Positions 40,721 to 55,700 of a DNA stretch of 64,000 bases are shown here, piece by piece (the stretch's first letter is position 1; each line of letters starts with the position of its first letter). The notes below the pieces were generated by a model, which saw only the letters and a list, made by a program, of their open reading frames with translations, did no database searches and was not told the DNA's origin. The DNA comes from Mytilus galloprovincialis (taxonomy: Eukaryota; Mollusca; Bivalvia; Mytilida; Mytilidae). The position numbers and the translations under genes were made by a program. The DNA lies in contig NC_134843.1 in NCBI RefSeq assembly GCF_965363235.1, positions 93,901,795-93,965,794 on the forward strand, read 5' to 3'.

Positions 40721-43700
40721 GTAAGTAAATATATCTACTGTAAAAGCAGAAATTTTTCGTGGAGGATTTAATTTTGTTTATTTCGTGGAAGGAATATATC
40801 CACAAAATTAAAAACTCCATGAAAATTTAACCTCCATATATAATATCACTTCCATTAACTGGAAACCACGAAATTAAAAACTGATAATGATGAAACATTA
40901 ACATTTAAAAGTGCACATATTCCTTTCTTGCACAAAAACAATCTGAATCTTGCTTTGATGCTTTCTGACATCTAGTTAAAAAACAGTGTCTGTTAGATGG
41001 ATGACAAAAGTATATATATATTTATAGTGTATTTAAGAATATTACAATAAATACGTATACTGGACAGGTGTGTATCAGCAAGCAGATCTGTGGTTCTCCT
41101 CAGACACTCCAGCTTCCTCCATCAATAAAAACTGACCATCATACATTGTAGGTCATCATAATATGCTTGTTTAAAAAATTCCAATAGGGAACATATATAA
41201 CATTAGTTTAATCATAATATGGTCAAGAAAAGGAGTGTTGAAAGTAGCATTATTTTTATACCCCATTGATGGGCATTATGTTTTCTGGTCTGTGCGTCCT
41301 TTCTTCCATTCATCCGTTCGTCCATTCATCTGTTCCTTCGTTGGTTCATCCATATGTCCCACTTCTAGTTTAAGTTTTTTTGTCAAGGTGGTTTTTGATG
41401 AAGTTGAAGTCCACTCAACTTGAAACTTAGTACACTTGTTCCCTATGTCCTTTCCAATTTTAATTCCAAATTAAAGTTTTGACCCCAATTTCAGGGTCCA
41501 CTGAACATAGAAAATGAAAGTGCGATTGGAGCAACCGTGTACTATTGACACATTCTTTCTAGGGATGTTTTAAAGTTAATAAAACAAAAGTTTCACAGTC
41601 CAGAAATAGTTTCATGCTAGTGATTGAAAAAAATCAGCTCTTAAGGATTGATACATTTGTAGTTGACACCTTAATTTAAGCACATAAAGTAAAGAATTAA
41701 AAATATCTAAAGTGTACCTATATTTCAGGTCTGTATACCACGATATTCCTCTGTGGAACATGGAAGTTTTACTGAACAAGATGTAAAGGATCACATTATT
41801 ATTACAGCACAGACGGAAACAGACATTTATTCAACTTGGTCAGGAAAGGTAAACTTGTGTTGTCATATATGTCTGGTCAGAGGTCATAATCTAGATTTAC
41901 TCCTATTAACATTTAAGTAGCAGCATCGTTGTGAGTAGTTGTTGGGATTGTTTAACAATGAACAAAAAGGCGATTTTAGTTAACACCATTTTATGAAATG
42001 CATCTTACAAGTAATGTTATCAAAATTACTAATGCAAGTTTTTGTATTTGCAAAAAATACCCTGTCACAATTTTTCAGATGATGCTAGGTAATCTCAATG
42101 TGAAAGCAACCCAAAAGCATGATTTAAACCATCTTCTGTAAAATTCAGAAATTATTGCGTACATTTATCATTGGAATTTTGTCATTTATTACTAAAATGC
42201 AATTTTAATTTTGCGATATTGAGAAAAATCCTGTTTAATTCATATAATTTTTTTTTTTAAATGCAACTTTTAGATTATTGTAATATAAAGTTTTTTAAAC
42301 CCTGTTGCAATTTTTCGCAATAATCATGATAATAAAAATATCGCAATAATTTCTGAATTTACAGTATAACAATGTAGGTCAAGGTACAATATTGCAATGT
42401 GTAAATAGTCCTGACTGTACAAAAGTCATGTTAGAACAAAGAAGAACACAGCAAATCTGATATAACACTGTTTAAGAAGTTGTCAGTTCTGAAAAATATG
42501 TGTTTTTAGGAAAATTAATTCCTTGTAGTTTCTTTTTTACAAATTAGATTAACATTAAATTAAAAAAAGTAAGGTTTGCAAACAATAAATTAAAAATCAG
42601 TTACTCCATCAGTATCCATGGATGGCAATGATGGACTGGACCAGTGGTAATACAAACAAACTCCTCTTGATCAGCAGTAACATATATTATTTTGTTTTAC
42701 AAAAAAGTTAGTATTGATTTACATAGATTTGTTAAGGGGCCTGCTGAGGACCTTCTCTGGGTGTGGGATTTTCTCGCTGCGTTGAAGACCCATTAGTGGA
42801 CTTCGGCTGTTGTCTGCTCTTTGGTCGGGTTTCTGTCTCTTTGACATATTCCTCAATTCCATTCTCAATTTTATTTGTATTTTCTCATTTTAGAAAATCT
42901 GCATCACAGATGGAAAGCTTTCATTAAAGATAGGCAATGAAGAAAATAAGGTACAGTTTAATTTTACTAAGGGATACTCTATTTAATGAAAGTTGGAAGT
43001 TACAAAGATATCAAAACATGTTTGTATCTTACACCGTAATATTGTACATGTACCATGTCAAATGGTATTTAAGATAAACAAAAGGGTCTTGTTGCCTCAT
43101 AATGACCAATACAGTTATTTAAAATCACATGTTACAACTACATATTACTGATGTTCATCTTGACTGTCATGAAAGTCTTCAGTGATAATCTAAAAAACTT
43201 TTATATTAAGCAAGTTTTCAAGTTTTTGATATTTTATAATAAACACATACATTGTATTGTTTTACTGAAGAAAACAGCAATTACTAAATCCAATATTTCT
43301 TAGTTTTGCAAAGTTTCTATCCATTTTTAGGTTCCAATTTTATTTGAAGAGACATTTTACAACAATAGTGATGAATCTTACAAAGTTTTGTGTATTGGCT
43401 GGCCACTGAATACTATCCCTAAAGGTCTGTACAAAACTTGCTTCTGGAATTTCGTAATTATTATATGACATTCACACATACATTTACTGTTAAAAGATAA
43501 AAGAAGATGTGGTATGTGTGTCAATGAGACAACTCTCCAAGTCACAATTTGTAAATAGTAAACCATTATAGGTTAAAGTACATCCTTCAAGACAGAGCCT
43601 TAGCTTGCACCAAGCAGCATGCTAAAACGTGCCCCAAAATGACTAGTGTAAAACAATTCAAACAAGAAAAACCAACAGTCTAATCGATGTAAAAAACTAG

Positions 43701-46700
43701 TAACACTTATGAACCACATCAATAAACGACAACCACTGAACAACAGGTTCCTGACTTAGGACAGGTGCAAAAAAATGCAGTGGGTTTAAATGTTTAACAG
43801 ACGCCTACCTTCACCCTAATCTGAACCTGTAGTATTACATACAATATAAAAAAGAAATACATACTATAAAAAACAATTGAAATGGCTTAACTTGATCAAA
43901 AAGAAATATTAACAAACTAGAGGCTCTAAAGAGCCTGTGTCGCTCACCTTGGTCTATGTGAATATTAAAGGAAGCAGATGGATTCATGACAAAATTGTGT
44001 TTTGGTGATGGTGATGTGTTTGTACATCTTACTTTACTGAACATTCTTGCTGCTTAAAATTATCTCTATCTATAATGAACTTGGCCCATTAGTTTCAGTG
44101 GAAAATGTTAGTAAAAATTTACAAATTTTATGAAAATTGTTAAAAATTGACTATAAAGAACAATAACTCCTAAGGGGGTCAATTGACCATTTCGGTCATG
44201 TTGACTTATTTGTAAATCTTACTTTGCTGAACATTATTGTTGTTTACAGTTTATCTCTATCAATAATAATATTCAAGATAATGACCAAAAACAGCAAAAT
44301 TTCCTTAAAACTAACAATCCAGGGTCAGCAACCCAACAACGGGTTGTCCGATTCATCTAAAAATTTCAGAGCAGATAAATGTTGACCTGATAAACAATTT
44401 TACTCCATGTCAGATTTGCTCTAAATGCTTTGGGTTTTGAGTTATAAGCCAAAAACTGCATTTTACCCCATGTTCTATTTTTAGCCATGGCGGCCATCTT
44501 GGTTGGATGGCCGGGTCACCGGACACATTTTTCAAACTACTAACCCAAAAGATTATTGTGGCCAAGTTTGGATTAATTTGGCCAAGTAGTTTCAGAGGAG
44601 AAGATTTTTGTAAAAGATTACTAAGATTTACGAAAAATGGTTAAAAATTGACTATAAAGGGCAATAACTCCTAAAGGGGTCAACTGACCATTTCAGTCAT
44701 GTTGACTTATTTGTAAATCTTACTTTGGTGAACATTATTGCTGTTTATAGTTTATCTCTATCTATAATAATATTCAAGATAATAACCAAAAAGAGCAAAA
44801 TTTCCTTAAAATTACTAATTCAGGGCCAGCAACCCAACAACGGGTTGTCCGATTCATCTGAAAATTTCAGGGCAGATAGATCTTGAACTGATTAACAATT
44901 TTACCCCATGTCAGATTTGCTCTAAATGCTTTGGGTTTTGAGTTATAAGCCAAAAACTGCATTTTACCCCATGTTCTATTTTTAGCCATGGCGGCCATCT
45001 TGGTTTGATGGCCGGGTCACCGGACACATTTTTCAAACTACTAACCTAAAAGATGATTGTGGCCAAGTTTGGATTAATTTGGCCCAGTAGTTTCAGAGGA
45101 GAAGATTTTTGTAAAATATTACTAAGATTTACGAAAAATGGTTAAAAATTGACTATAAAGGGCAATAACTCCTAAAGGGGTCAACTGACCATTTCAGTCA
45201 TGTTGACTTATTTGTAAATCTTACTTTGCTGAACATTATTGCTGTTTACTGTTTATCTCTATCTATAATAATATTCAAGATAATAACCAAAAACAGCAAA
45301 ATTTCCTTAAAATTACTAATTCAGGGGCAGTAACCCAACAACGGGTTATCCGATTCATCTGAAAATTTCAGGGCAGATAGATCTTCACCTGTTTAACAAT
45401 TCTACCCCATGTCAGATTTGCTCTAAATGCTTTGGTTTTTGAGTTATAAGCCAAAAACTGCATTTTACCCCTATGTTCTATTTTTAGCCATGGCGGCCAT
45501 CTTGGATGGTTGGCCGGGTCACCGGACACATTTTTTAAACTAGATACCCCAATGATGATTGTGGCCAAGTTTGGTTTAATTTGGCCCAGTAGTTTCAGAG
45601 GAGAAGATTTTTGTAAAAGTTAACGACGACGACGGACGACGGACGACGACGGACGCCGGACGCCAAGTGATGAGAAAAGCTCACTTGGCCTTTTAGGCCA
45701 GGTGAGCTAACAAAAACGGGAGGTTCATGGAAGAGCCTACACAAACGCTCTACACTCACTATTGCTTGGGCAAAAATAATCACGAATATAATGCCTACCC
45801 ATGTTAAAACTAAAATAAAGTATAGCTTGCATCAATTATTTCTTAAATATAAATACAATATGTAAAACAATGTCAAATAGACAACTATATCCTGGGACAA
45901 AATGGTGTTTTCACAGGTAACTTGATTTTTTTTTTAAATATAACTGTTTAAAATTATAAAAATATAAAAAATTGTGTTTTAGGAGTACGGAAATATTTTT
46001 TACAGAATTGATTTGTTTATAGTACGAAAATAGAAGTGAAAATTAATATCAATAATTAACACTTATCAAAGATGGCACATGTATATATAATAGTGAGAAG
46101 AGATATAACACAAAAACAAGCAAACATCAAAAATTCATTACAAATTGTGACAAGAGGGTTAAGTGTTTTAACGCAATGGACAGTCAAGAAGACATGACTT
46201 GTGCAATGCTAAAATAAAAGTATTGATAGTTAGGATGTTACCTTTTAATGAATTAACATTTAGATTGAAAATCAATTTTAAGAATTAGTGTGTACATATT
46301 TGTGTAAGTTATTATAATAGGAAAAATTACTAATGTTACTCTTATTTATTTCATTTTAAAACAAATTTTGCACTCTTTACAATGTTACAACAAATTTTCT
46401 ATTTAAAGAAATGTTTTATTTTCAGATAATGTTAAAAGTGATCACCTCAAAACTGCAGCAAGGCCAACCACATATGAAGAGTGTTGTAAATTACTTTTTG
46501 GACATTCAGGTATTTAAACATTAAGCACAATTATTAAAACAAATGAGGGGAGAAGATACCAAAATCTATAATGTTGAACCAAGTCAATCAACACTATTGA
46601 AAAACTTGCATGGATGAAGAGTTGTCTCATTGGCACTCATACCACATCTTCCTATATCTATAAACTACAGTGCACAAAACATGACATGACATAGAATACT

Positions 46701-49700
46701 AGAATTTTAGTAAAACTAAACCTCAACTGGTACCACCAATGATTTCCTGCCCCACCTTTGATTTACTAAGCATAAACCTTAAAAAGAATTTGAGATTATA
46801 TGAGATAAGTATTACTTAATCAGTGACATTTGAGTACATACCGGTACATATACATAGACAAAAAGTTTATGTTATTAATCAAAATATTGAAAATTAATTG
46901 AATCTTCACTGTCTTTGCTTTTGCTATTTTGGTTCATCTTTTAATATTTGATTATGTTATATCCAGGGCGTTGCCATAACATATGTTGGAATGAGAAAAT
47001 TATATTTGAAAAGTGTTTAAGACCAGTACCTATAAACTAAATTGTATAACCATGTTTGTATGTTTATAGGATCTAGAAGAAGCCAGGATGCTGTGGATAA
47101 ACTGCTGGATTCCTTCGCTAAGTCCTACAAGATATCAGGAGAAAAGTTTGTTGATATTGTTGTAAGTGGGTCTCTTATTAGAGATAGCATCAACACTTTA
47201 ACCTGAATATTGTTATCATTTACCAGTATGAAATGAGTAGCCTTCTATGTGATGAAAAGGGAGCTTACTCTCAGCCATCCTAACAAATATCATAAAGTTT
47301 GAAGTATTGAACTAAAAAAATCAAGTCAATACACAACATGTGGAAAATTGCCTTAGTATCTCCAATATGGCATTCGATCTTTTAATTGCGAACACCTGTG
47401 ATTAGATAAGGCCATTGAGACTATCAATAATGTGATGTGATGTTTGTTTATTGCATGTGAGGATTCATTATTTTTTACGTCCTAACTGTGTATCCAGAGC
47501 ATTATCTATACTATTAAACGAGAAGACCTCATTTTGTGTGTCGCTTCTCTTCCTTCCACAATAAATCAATCATCATGCCTCTGTGTCCTATAGGTAACAT
47601 GCATAGTCGCATTTGTCATCCATTCTTACGACTGTTCAGATTGAGTTATTTTGGGAGAAACCGGATATGATTCCGTCATCAGACTGACTTTTAGTCATAG
47701 ATTAGACTTCCGGTTTGAAACATGCACAAATACAACCAATCGTATGATAGATAACAAAAATGAAAAATAAATGAGCCAATCAGAGCGTTCTCCATATCAT
47801 GGTGTTTACATCGCAAGGCCCACAACTATTATACCTCCTTATAGAGGACAATTATTTTTCGTGTTTATCTACATGTAAACTACGATTATACTACTTTAAT
47901 ATATAGTCTAAGAGACTCTCTGTATTCTGTCTACTGTTTTCTTTGAAACGTTTACTATTTAAGGGGTCATACCAGTTGCATATATATTAAAATAAGTAAA
48001 ACATGTTACACAAGTACAACCAATCGTATGATAGATAACAAAAATGAAAAATAAATAAGCCATTCAGAGCGTTCTCCATATCATGGTGTTTAGATCGCAA
48101 GAATCACAACTATTATACCTCCTTAGAGATGACAATTATTTTTCGTGTTTATCTACATGTAAACTACGATTTAAATACTACTTAAATATATAGAGACTCT
48201 CTGTATTCTGTCAGGGACTTTCTATGTTAGTATAGAAAGTTCCTGATTCTGTCTACTGTTTTCTTTGAAATGTTTACTATTTAAGGGGTCATACCACTTG
48301 CATAAATAAGTAAAACTTCATCTTAAACTACCTCGACCAAAAACTTTAAACTGAAACGGGACGGACGGACGACGGAAGACCGAACGAATGAACGCATAAT
48401 GCCCACAAATGGGACATACAAATTTATTGTTGAAAGGGAAAATAGTGATTTGGCAAAAATGAAAGTAAGGTAGAGATTAGAGGAAGGCATGACCTTTTTG
48501 GGGGCGTCGGGATCGGGTGTTTTTAAGCTCCTGGTTTTGGGATTGATCCTTACGTGATCCGGTAATATATTTTTCTATTTCGGGATTTCGGGATATGAAG
48601 TTTTTTAAAATTCTGCATCTCGGGTTTTCATGGTTTTAAGCCCGGGATTTCGGGATCAGGACCCCTCCGACCACCCTTCAAATTAGCCTTAGTCGGTCTT
48701 GGTCATTTATACAAGATTCATATCCTACCATTGGCATTTTAATAAGGCTCCCAAAAGAAAAAGCACTGATGGATTGTCCTAGCAGCATATTTTATTAAAC
48801 TAATAATGGTCTATATATAAGCAGTTACATTTATTACATGTTTAAAACGGTGCAAATTTTTAATTTGATTTGACTTTTACCAAATTTTAAAGAAGATTGT
48901 AGCAAAGGAGATGAATAACTGTGGTCTGAGGCCAGAAACACGAAATAATTGAATTTAACAGAAAGGAAACAAATATCGGACTTTGGAAAAAGGAAGAGAG
49001 CTTTTCATACCTTTTATGGAATTCTCCATACATAATATCTTTGACAAAAAATCATCCTGTAATAGTTCACAAGCTGTATATGCCTGCGATTTCGCGGGTG
49101 TGTTCTAGTATATATTGAAGAAAACAAAACTTTTTATTACAAATTAAGATATACATGTACCGCTAAATTGACACTAACACTAAGTTAACTGCAACTTTTA
49201 TTGTTTAACATGTTTCTCCGATGAGATTAGGAGGCATTGGTTCTGCTGTTTGTTAAAAATTCAAGTATTGTGAATTAAAAATGAATTTCTATTTTAGGAC
49301 ATTGCCTCTACACAGTACACCAAAGTTATGCAGACAGCTATGAAGGATTCTATTGTGGTAAGATTATGTCTATAACAAGGAGTTGTGTACCAGTTTTATA
49401 AAGTGTGAAGTGAAGCATAAATTTGAATCTCTTTATTAAAAAAAAAATCTCATTCTTTTTTGTAAACTCTTGATGGTAAAGCGAAATTTGTTGAATTTTT
49501 CAGGAATCTCAAGTTTAAATATAAAAAAAAAATCTAAATTCTGAAAAAATCATCTACAAATTTTTTAGCTTTTCAAAAGTCGAAATTATAAATGCACACA
49601 ATTAGTTTTTGTAATTTATTGTAAATCAAAAGAATGGTAGTGAAGTGTTGTGAAATAGGAAATTAGGAATTCCAAAGGAGCAAACATAGATCATTTGATT

Positions 49701-52700
49701 AATAGCTGAGGGGGAAGAGCGATTGATAGGAAATTTACATTTAGGGGTGAGTGCATGTACTTCTTTGGGGTGTTAAATGACCGTGACTTCCAATGAATAC
49801 AGTTAATATGTCTTATGTTTCAGAGAAGACAAGCACAAGAAAGCCAGACAAACATGGACAATTTAAAGTTTGCTGTGGAGGTAAAAATAGTTTACATTTT
49901 ATATGAAATTGTTAACTTTTTGTAAATTGTGACTGTAATGGAGAGTTGTCTCATTGGCACTCAAACCTCATCTTCTTATTAATATGGAGTACCCAGTAAT
50001 AAATAAAATAAAATATGCAGATTTGAAGATATTTTCTACTTGCTTTTGGTATCAAACCTGCAAACATTTTAAACAATTTTCATTTGTGGGTTTTTATGCA
50101 CAAAAATACTTCTCAGATTAAAGTACTTGAATCTTTTGTTCTATGGTTTTGAATGAGTATATATTAGTTTTAATGCCATTTTAAAACTTCTTTAAATGTC
50201 TTTTATGAGGTATTCAGGTTATGTAATGGAAAAGATTCTGATCAACACATCACTTTAGGAAATCCCTATACAAGTAGAGAAAGTTGGCAGGTCTACAATA
50301 TAATCAATAACCTTTGAAAATTATTTCTGTGCAATGGCCTTTTCTGTTAGACTCATCTTTCTGATTATTTACTAGTGTTAATTGAATCATCATAGGCTGT
50401 TTATGATTTTTAACACTAATTTAGCCATTCTGGAGTTACCCATAACTCTTTGTTACCCATAACTCTTTGTTATTTAACAATAAGAGCACTCAAAACCCAA
50501 ACAATCTCTAATGATAATATACAGAGACAAGGTTCAGAGAGGTCAATAGGTTTTAATTAGAACATGTCATTGACTCTAGCATAATTACAAGCAGGGGCAT
50601 CAGTATGACATGGGCACATTCTCCTTTTATTTTTAAAGTATTCATGTTTTACAGACTCCTCCTGAATTTTCTTCTTTTTATAATTTTCCAGGCCTACATG
50701 ATGCAAGCCATTTATAAGGAATTATTCCAAGTGATAGTCACCAACTTTTCTAGTCAGGATACAGATATCAACAAGATGAGGAGAAATTTAAAGGACATTA
50801 ACCTTAATAATCTGGGTGTCAAGTCAGATTTCATTTCTAATATAGTTCCTGCCAGAAAGGAATTGGTCAGGCTGAATTCTTACTCAACACCTTTCGGAAG
50901 AATGAAATGTTTGAAAAGAGTAGTCTCAGTTTTATGCAGACCTCCAAAGAGAAAAAATTCAGGTAGATGAATGAATTGAAGGTTACAGATCTGTGTTAAT
51001 CACTGTTAATTTAAAAATAAAACAATGTGGTAAGATTGCCAATGTGATAACTGTCAATAAGAGAACAAAAGATGTAGAAGTTTACAACTTAAAGTTACTG
51101 CACAGCCTTCAACAAAACCCATACCGCATGGCAAGCTATGAATGGCCTTAAAATGACAAATGTAAAACAATTCGAACAAGGAAACTATGAGTTCTATTCA
51201 TGTACAAAACAATTAATTGAAAGCAAATAAGATAAATAACAACAAACGACAACCACTGAAAAACACTTGGGATAGGCCCAAACAGTATGTGATTCGGTTG
51301 AACATGTTAAGGTTACTTTTTCATAAAAGAACAAGGTTAGACATGTTGTATAGTAACCTGAATACTGCTTATACTTTTACTTTCAATGATGTATTTTGTA
51401 TTTATATATTTTTCAGTAGAGGAATCCATAGTGATCACCACAGATGATTTCCTTCCTATGTTAATCTTCCTGATTGTAAAATCTGATATTCCTAATTGGT
51501 AAGTTATAGATGTAAAAACTGGTACAGTGAAAACTGTGTTATCTGACACACTGGGGGGCCAGAAAAAATGTTGAATAAAGCATGGTGTCGGAATACTCAG
51601 GTTTTTTCTGCAAGGATAGGCATATTTTGGGACCATGACAATGTGTCTGTTTAAGCAGGATGTTGCAATACTCAGGTGTCGGATTATGCAGGTTACACTG
51701 TATTCCTAACTGGTAAGTTATGGATGCTAATTCTGATATTCCTAACTGGTAAGTTATGGATGCTAATTCTGATATTCCTAACTGGTAAGTTATGGATGCT
51801 AATTCTGATATTCCTAACTGGTAAGTTATGGAGGCTAATTCTGATATTCCTAACTGGTAAGTTATGGAGGCTTATTCTGATATTCCTAACTGGTAAGTTA
51901 TGGATGCTAATTCTGATATTCCTAATTTGAAAGTTGCAGATCTATCTACTTCTCAAAAGGTTGCTATACAGTATGAGAAAAAGTGAAAAAAGTTTCACAA
52001 GAGCCTACAGTTGCTACTCTATCTGTCTGTCTGTCTGTCTGTCTATTCTTTTGGAAACAAACGTTTTCTCCAACAATTGTTTCAGTTGGTTTTGGGAAAA
52101 GATTTGCAGTATTTCCACCTTCAATGAGATGCATTAGTTTGATTTTATTATGTAGCACTCGCTACAAAGGGTATTTAAAGTTTCTAAATGATAAAAATTT
52201 GCATTTTGGAAGTGTCCTTACAACTGTGCAACTTTTAAAGTTGATGCTTGGTCATTTAACATTGGAAGAACTTTGAAATAATGAGGCCATGATTTTCGTC
52301 AACTTACTAAATGTCATTGAAAAACCTTGACCTAATACCTGTACTGCTGACTAACTCTTTTATCAGAAGATTTTAAATATATTTCTGCTTTACTAGGGAT
52401 TTGCAATAATAACAAATATTTGACACTTCAATCATTGAATGATTCAACCAAAAAGAAAAACAAATAGCAAGATTGAAACTCATCTGTATTGAAATATATC
52501 CTAATATCTTCTGGATCTTGCCAACATTGCTCAGTTCTTTATAACTGTTTCCAAGTCAAAATTCCGAAATAAGAAATAGGAGAAATAAGTATATTAAACA
52601 GTGCAGTTTTATTTTGCAGGATGGCAAATCTTATGTATATTTTATTTTTCAGGATGGCAAATCTAATGTATACTTTATTTTTCAGGATGGCAAATCTTAT

Positions 52701-55700
52701 GTATATGAAGCATTTTCATTTTTCTAGAACTACAGATGATGATGAATACTTGTAAGTCATGTGGTTAAATGTGATGGGTGGGTGTCAAATGTTTTTGAAC
52801 AGTGAAAAAGTAAGTGAGTTTGAAAAATAAGGACCTCTTTAGGTGGTTTCCCTGTTTTCACAGTGCATTCTCTGTGCTCCATGTATGTTCTAATGAAATA
52901 GCCCATAAATACAAATTTTAAAGCTATTTTCATCAAATGAATCTGTCCCATAATTTGAGGACATCATAATAAGAAAATTAGAATCAAAGTTAATAGAATA
53001 TTTATAATGGAACAAATCTAATATTCTGACAGATTTGTCCATTTTACCAACCTTTATTGTAAATGCACAATGTTGGTGTTTTTGTTACCTGCTGTGTTGC
53101 AAAAAATACTTTCAGTTGATTTTTTCAAGATAAACCAGGATTGCAACATTATATATATATATGATAATACAGTTTTTAGTGGAAAAATACTTATATTGAA
53201 TAAATTTGATTGTGAATACCAAAAACCATGCAGGGTTTCCCCTGGGTCAATTATTTTTTTCGCCAACTCTTTCGCCAAAACAATATATTTTTCGCCACTT
53301 TATTATTTTTTTCGCCAAGTAACATATCGTTTCAAATTTAACTTTTTTTCTGCCCCCCCCCCCCTTTCTTAAATAAGATGACTTTGCCCCATTGTGTCTA
53401 TGATTATTCTCTCAAACTTATTTTAGAGTCCACATTTTAATGAATAAACACTTAAAATTTACTTTACAAGAACAGATTTTTTTTAACTTAAAAGGGAAAA
53501 ATATTCATTGTATTTTAAACAACTTTTCTAAATGAGGAGGCCACTATACTTTTAATAATACAGAAGATATAAGTCCTGGAATATAACAAAATTCATGGAC
53601 ATGTTTTGATCTTATAATACCAGTATAGTTGGTAGGGAAAGTTTCTTTAAAAGAAATATACTGATGTGCCCTGTTGTACTAAGAAGTGGTTTTTACAACA
53701 AAACAAAAGCTTTTATCACATTAAATTGATCCCTCATTTCATGTGTAGTCATTACATTGAAGGGTTACTCTCATTCTAGGGGTTGTTCCCAACCTTTTTT
53801 TCATAACGACAGTTTTCTTTTCTTGACTATCGTAAATAAAAAAGTTGAAACGTAAAACTGTGCTTGAAGCACGTGTGTCACTCAAACAACTATAAAGTAG
53901 TCTCCCTAATCAATTACAGTATATTAAAGTCAAAGGATAATTAAAGTTTTAAATCGGGGATTTTTCTTCCTTTTGAACATTTTTCGTCACAACAGCTTTC
54001 TTTTCTAAACTATCTTTAAAAGGAAAAGGAGACGTCAAAAGTTTGCTTCAATCACGTGCGTTGCAAAGTGGTAAATAAATTTTGTAATGATCTTGTAATA
54101 TGACATTTTCCGGAAGCCATTTATCCATATCGTTTTGTCAAACAATTCAATCAACACCTTTATTAATCAGTCCTTTGTTGTCGATAGCCATAAAATGCAA
54201 TCAGCTGATTATTGATTTTCTGTCCAAATCTTAATGAGGTCAAGGTGAATTCCGAGTATTGTCTGATCGGGTAAAGTCCGAGAAACTCGAATAAAGTAAA
54301 TAAACAAGATGGAGGAAAATAATTCGTTATATATTTTTCTTTCGCCAAATTCTTTCGCAAATGACAAATTTTTATCGCCACAATTATTATTTTTTCGCAA
54401 ATTGCGAAAATGGCGACCGCCAGCGGAAACCATGACCATGGTCTTTTATTGACATTGCTTAAGGTTTAAAGAAAATTCTTCTGATAGGAATAATTCTGAA
54501 TGAATAATAGCTAACTGAATATAACTTTTTTGATAGTTTAATTGAAGTTTTTGATTATATTATATCCAGGTATTACTTGACTACAGTAGAGGCAGGGTTA
54601 GAACATATAAAGAGTGGTAAACTAACAGAAGAATCAAGCAAGGCTAATATTGTTGTAGGTATACTTATTACCCTTTTGTATTTAGTTTAAAATAATTTTT
54701 GGTAATGTAATTATAAAAATGAATTTAAGGAGATGCAGGGTAAACATAAAAACATGTATTTTAAATGCACATACTGTTTATCATTATAATATATACCAAT
54801 GAAAGGAGATGTGTTAATTCAATAGTGATACTGCAACCCAATGATACTAGAAACCAAAAGGACTATAAGCAGGGCTCACACTACTTCAGAATTATAGGGA
54901 GAAGTGGTGAGATTTGAAAGAGAAGTGCTCATTCGCGCGGTGCGCTACAATGTTTGGATTTTACAATAGTATAAAGGGCCATACGTAAATAATGTTTTTT
55001 TTATATTGTTCAATTCATATCTGAGTAAAAAAATTACAATTAAAGTAACATTTGAAATTAAAAGTTGTTTAAGTTTTACTAAGGTTCTTGTGAGAAACTA
55101 CCAACTAAATATCTAGCACTAAAAAAAAAAGAAAAATTATTTTAAAAAATGTAAAGAAATTATAATATATCAATTACAATTTAATTAAAAATTATCTTGT
55201 GTATGAAATTCAGTGTTATTCATAAAAAAATATAAAAGTTATTAAGCTGGGCCATAATATATTGATATTAAATAGTGTCAGAGTTAAGCAACTTTAATCA
55301 ATAGTTTGAAACAATCCATAAAAAATATAGGGAATTATATACACCAATCAATTAGATGTAACCAAAAGTCTCTTAATGCGTGTGGAATGCGTAATTTTTC
55401 CCTTTGGGATCAATATTCTTCTGTCAGCTGTTCCATCCGTGCGTCCGTAGTAATTATTGTAAAAGTACGGATTTCGGTCATAGCTGGTCCGGTTCAGATC
55501 TGTAGTTTAGAAATCGGTCAATGGCGGACGAATGCAAGAAAATTTACAAAAATAAACGATGTTTGACAAGTTATCTGGAAAGGAACATGACGTTTTTAAT
55601 GCAATAAATGGATTAAACATTTACTGGAGGCAACTTTTATCACGTTTAAATGAAGTAACAAAGTTATTTTGCCGCCGAAATTTAGGTTGCTGTACGTTTC

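Noticed and set aside
45368-45783. Minus-strand frames of 62-66 codons
   Set aside because: They lie inside the 43918-45710 interspersed repeat and in its GACGG-rich end.
51676-51930. 84-codon frame with repeated [12 protein letters not shown]
   Set aside because: It is the 36-bp donor array read in another frame; a period divisible by three keeps any frame open.
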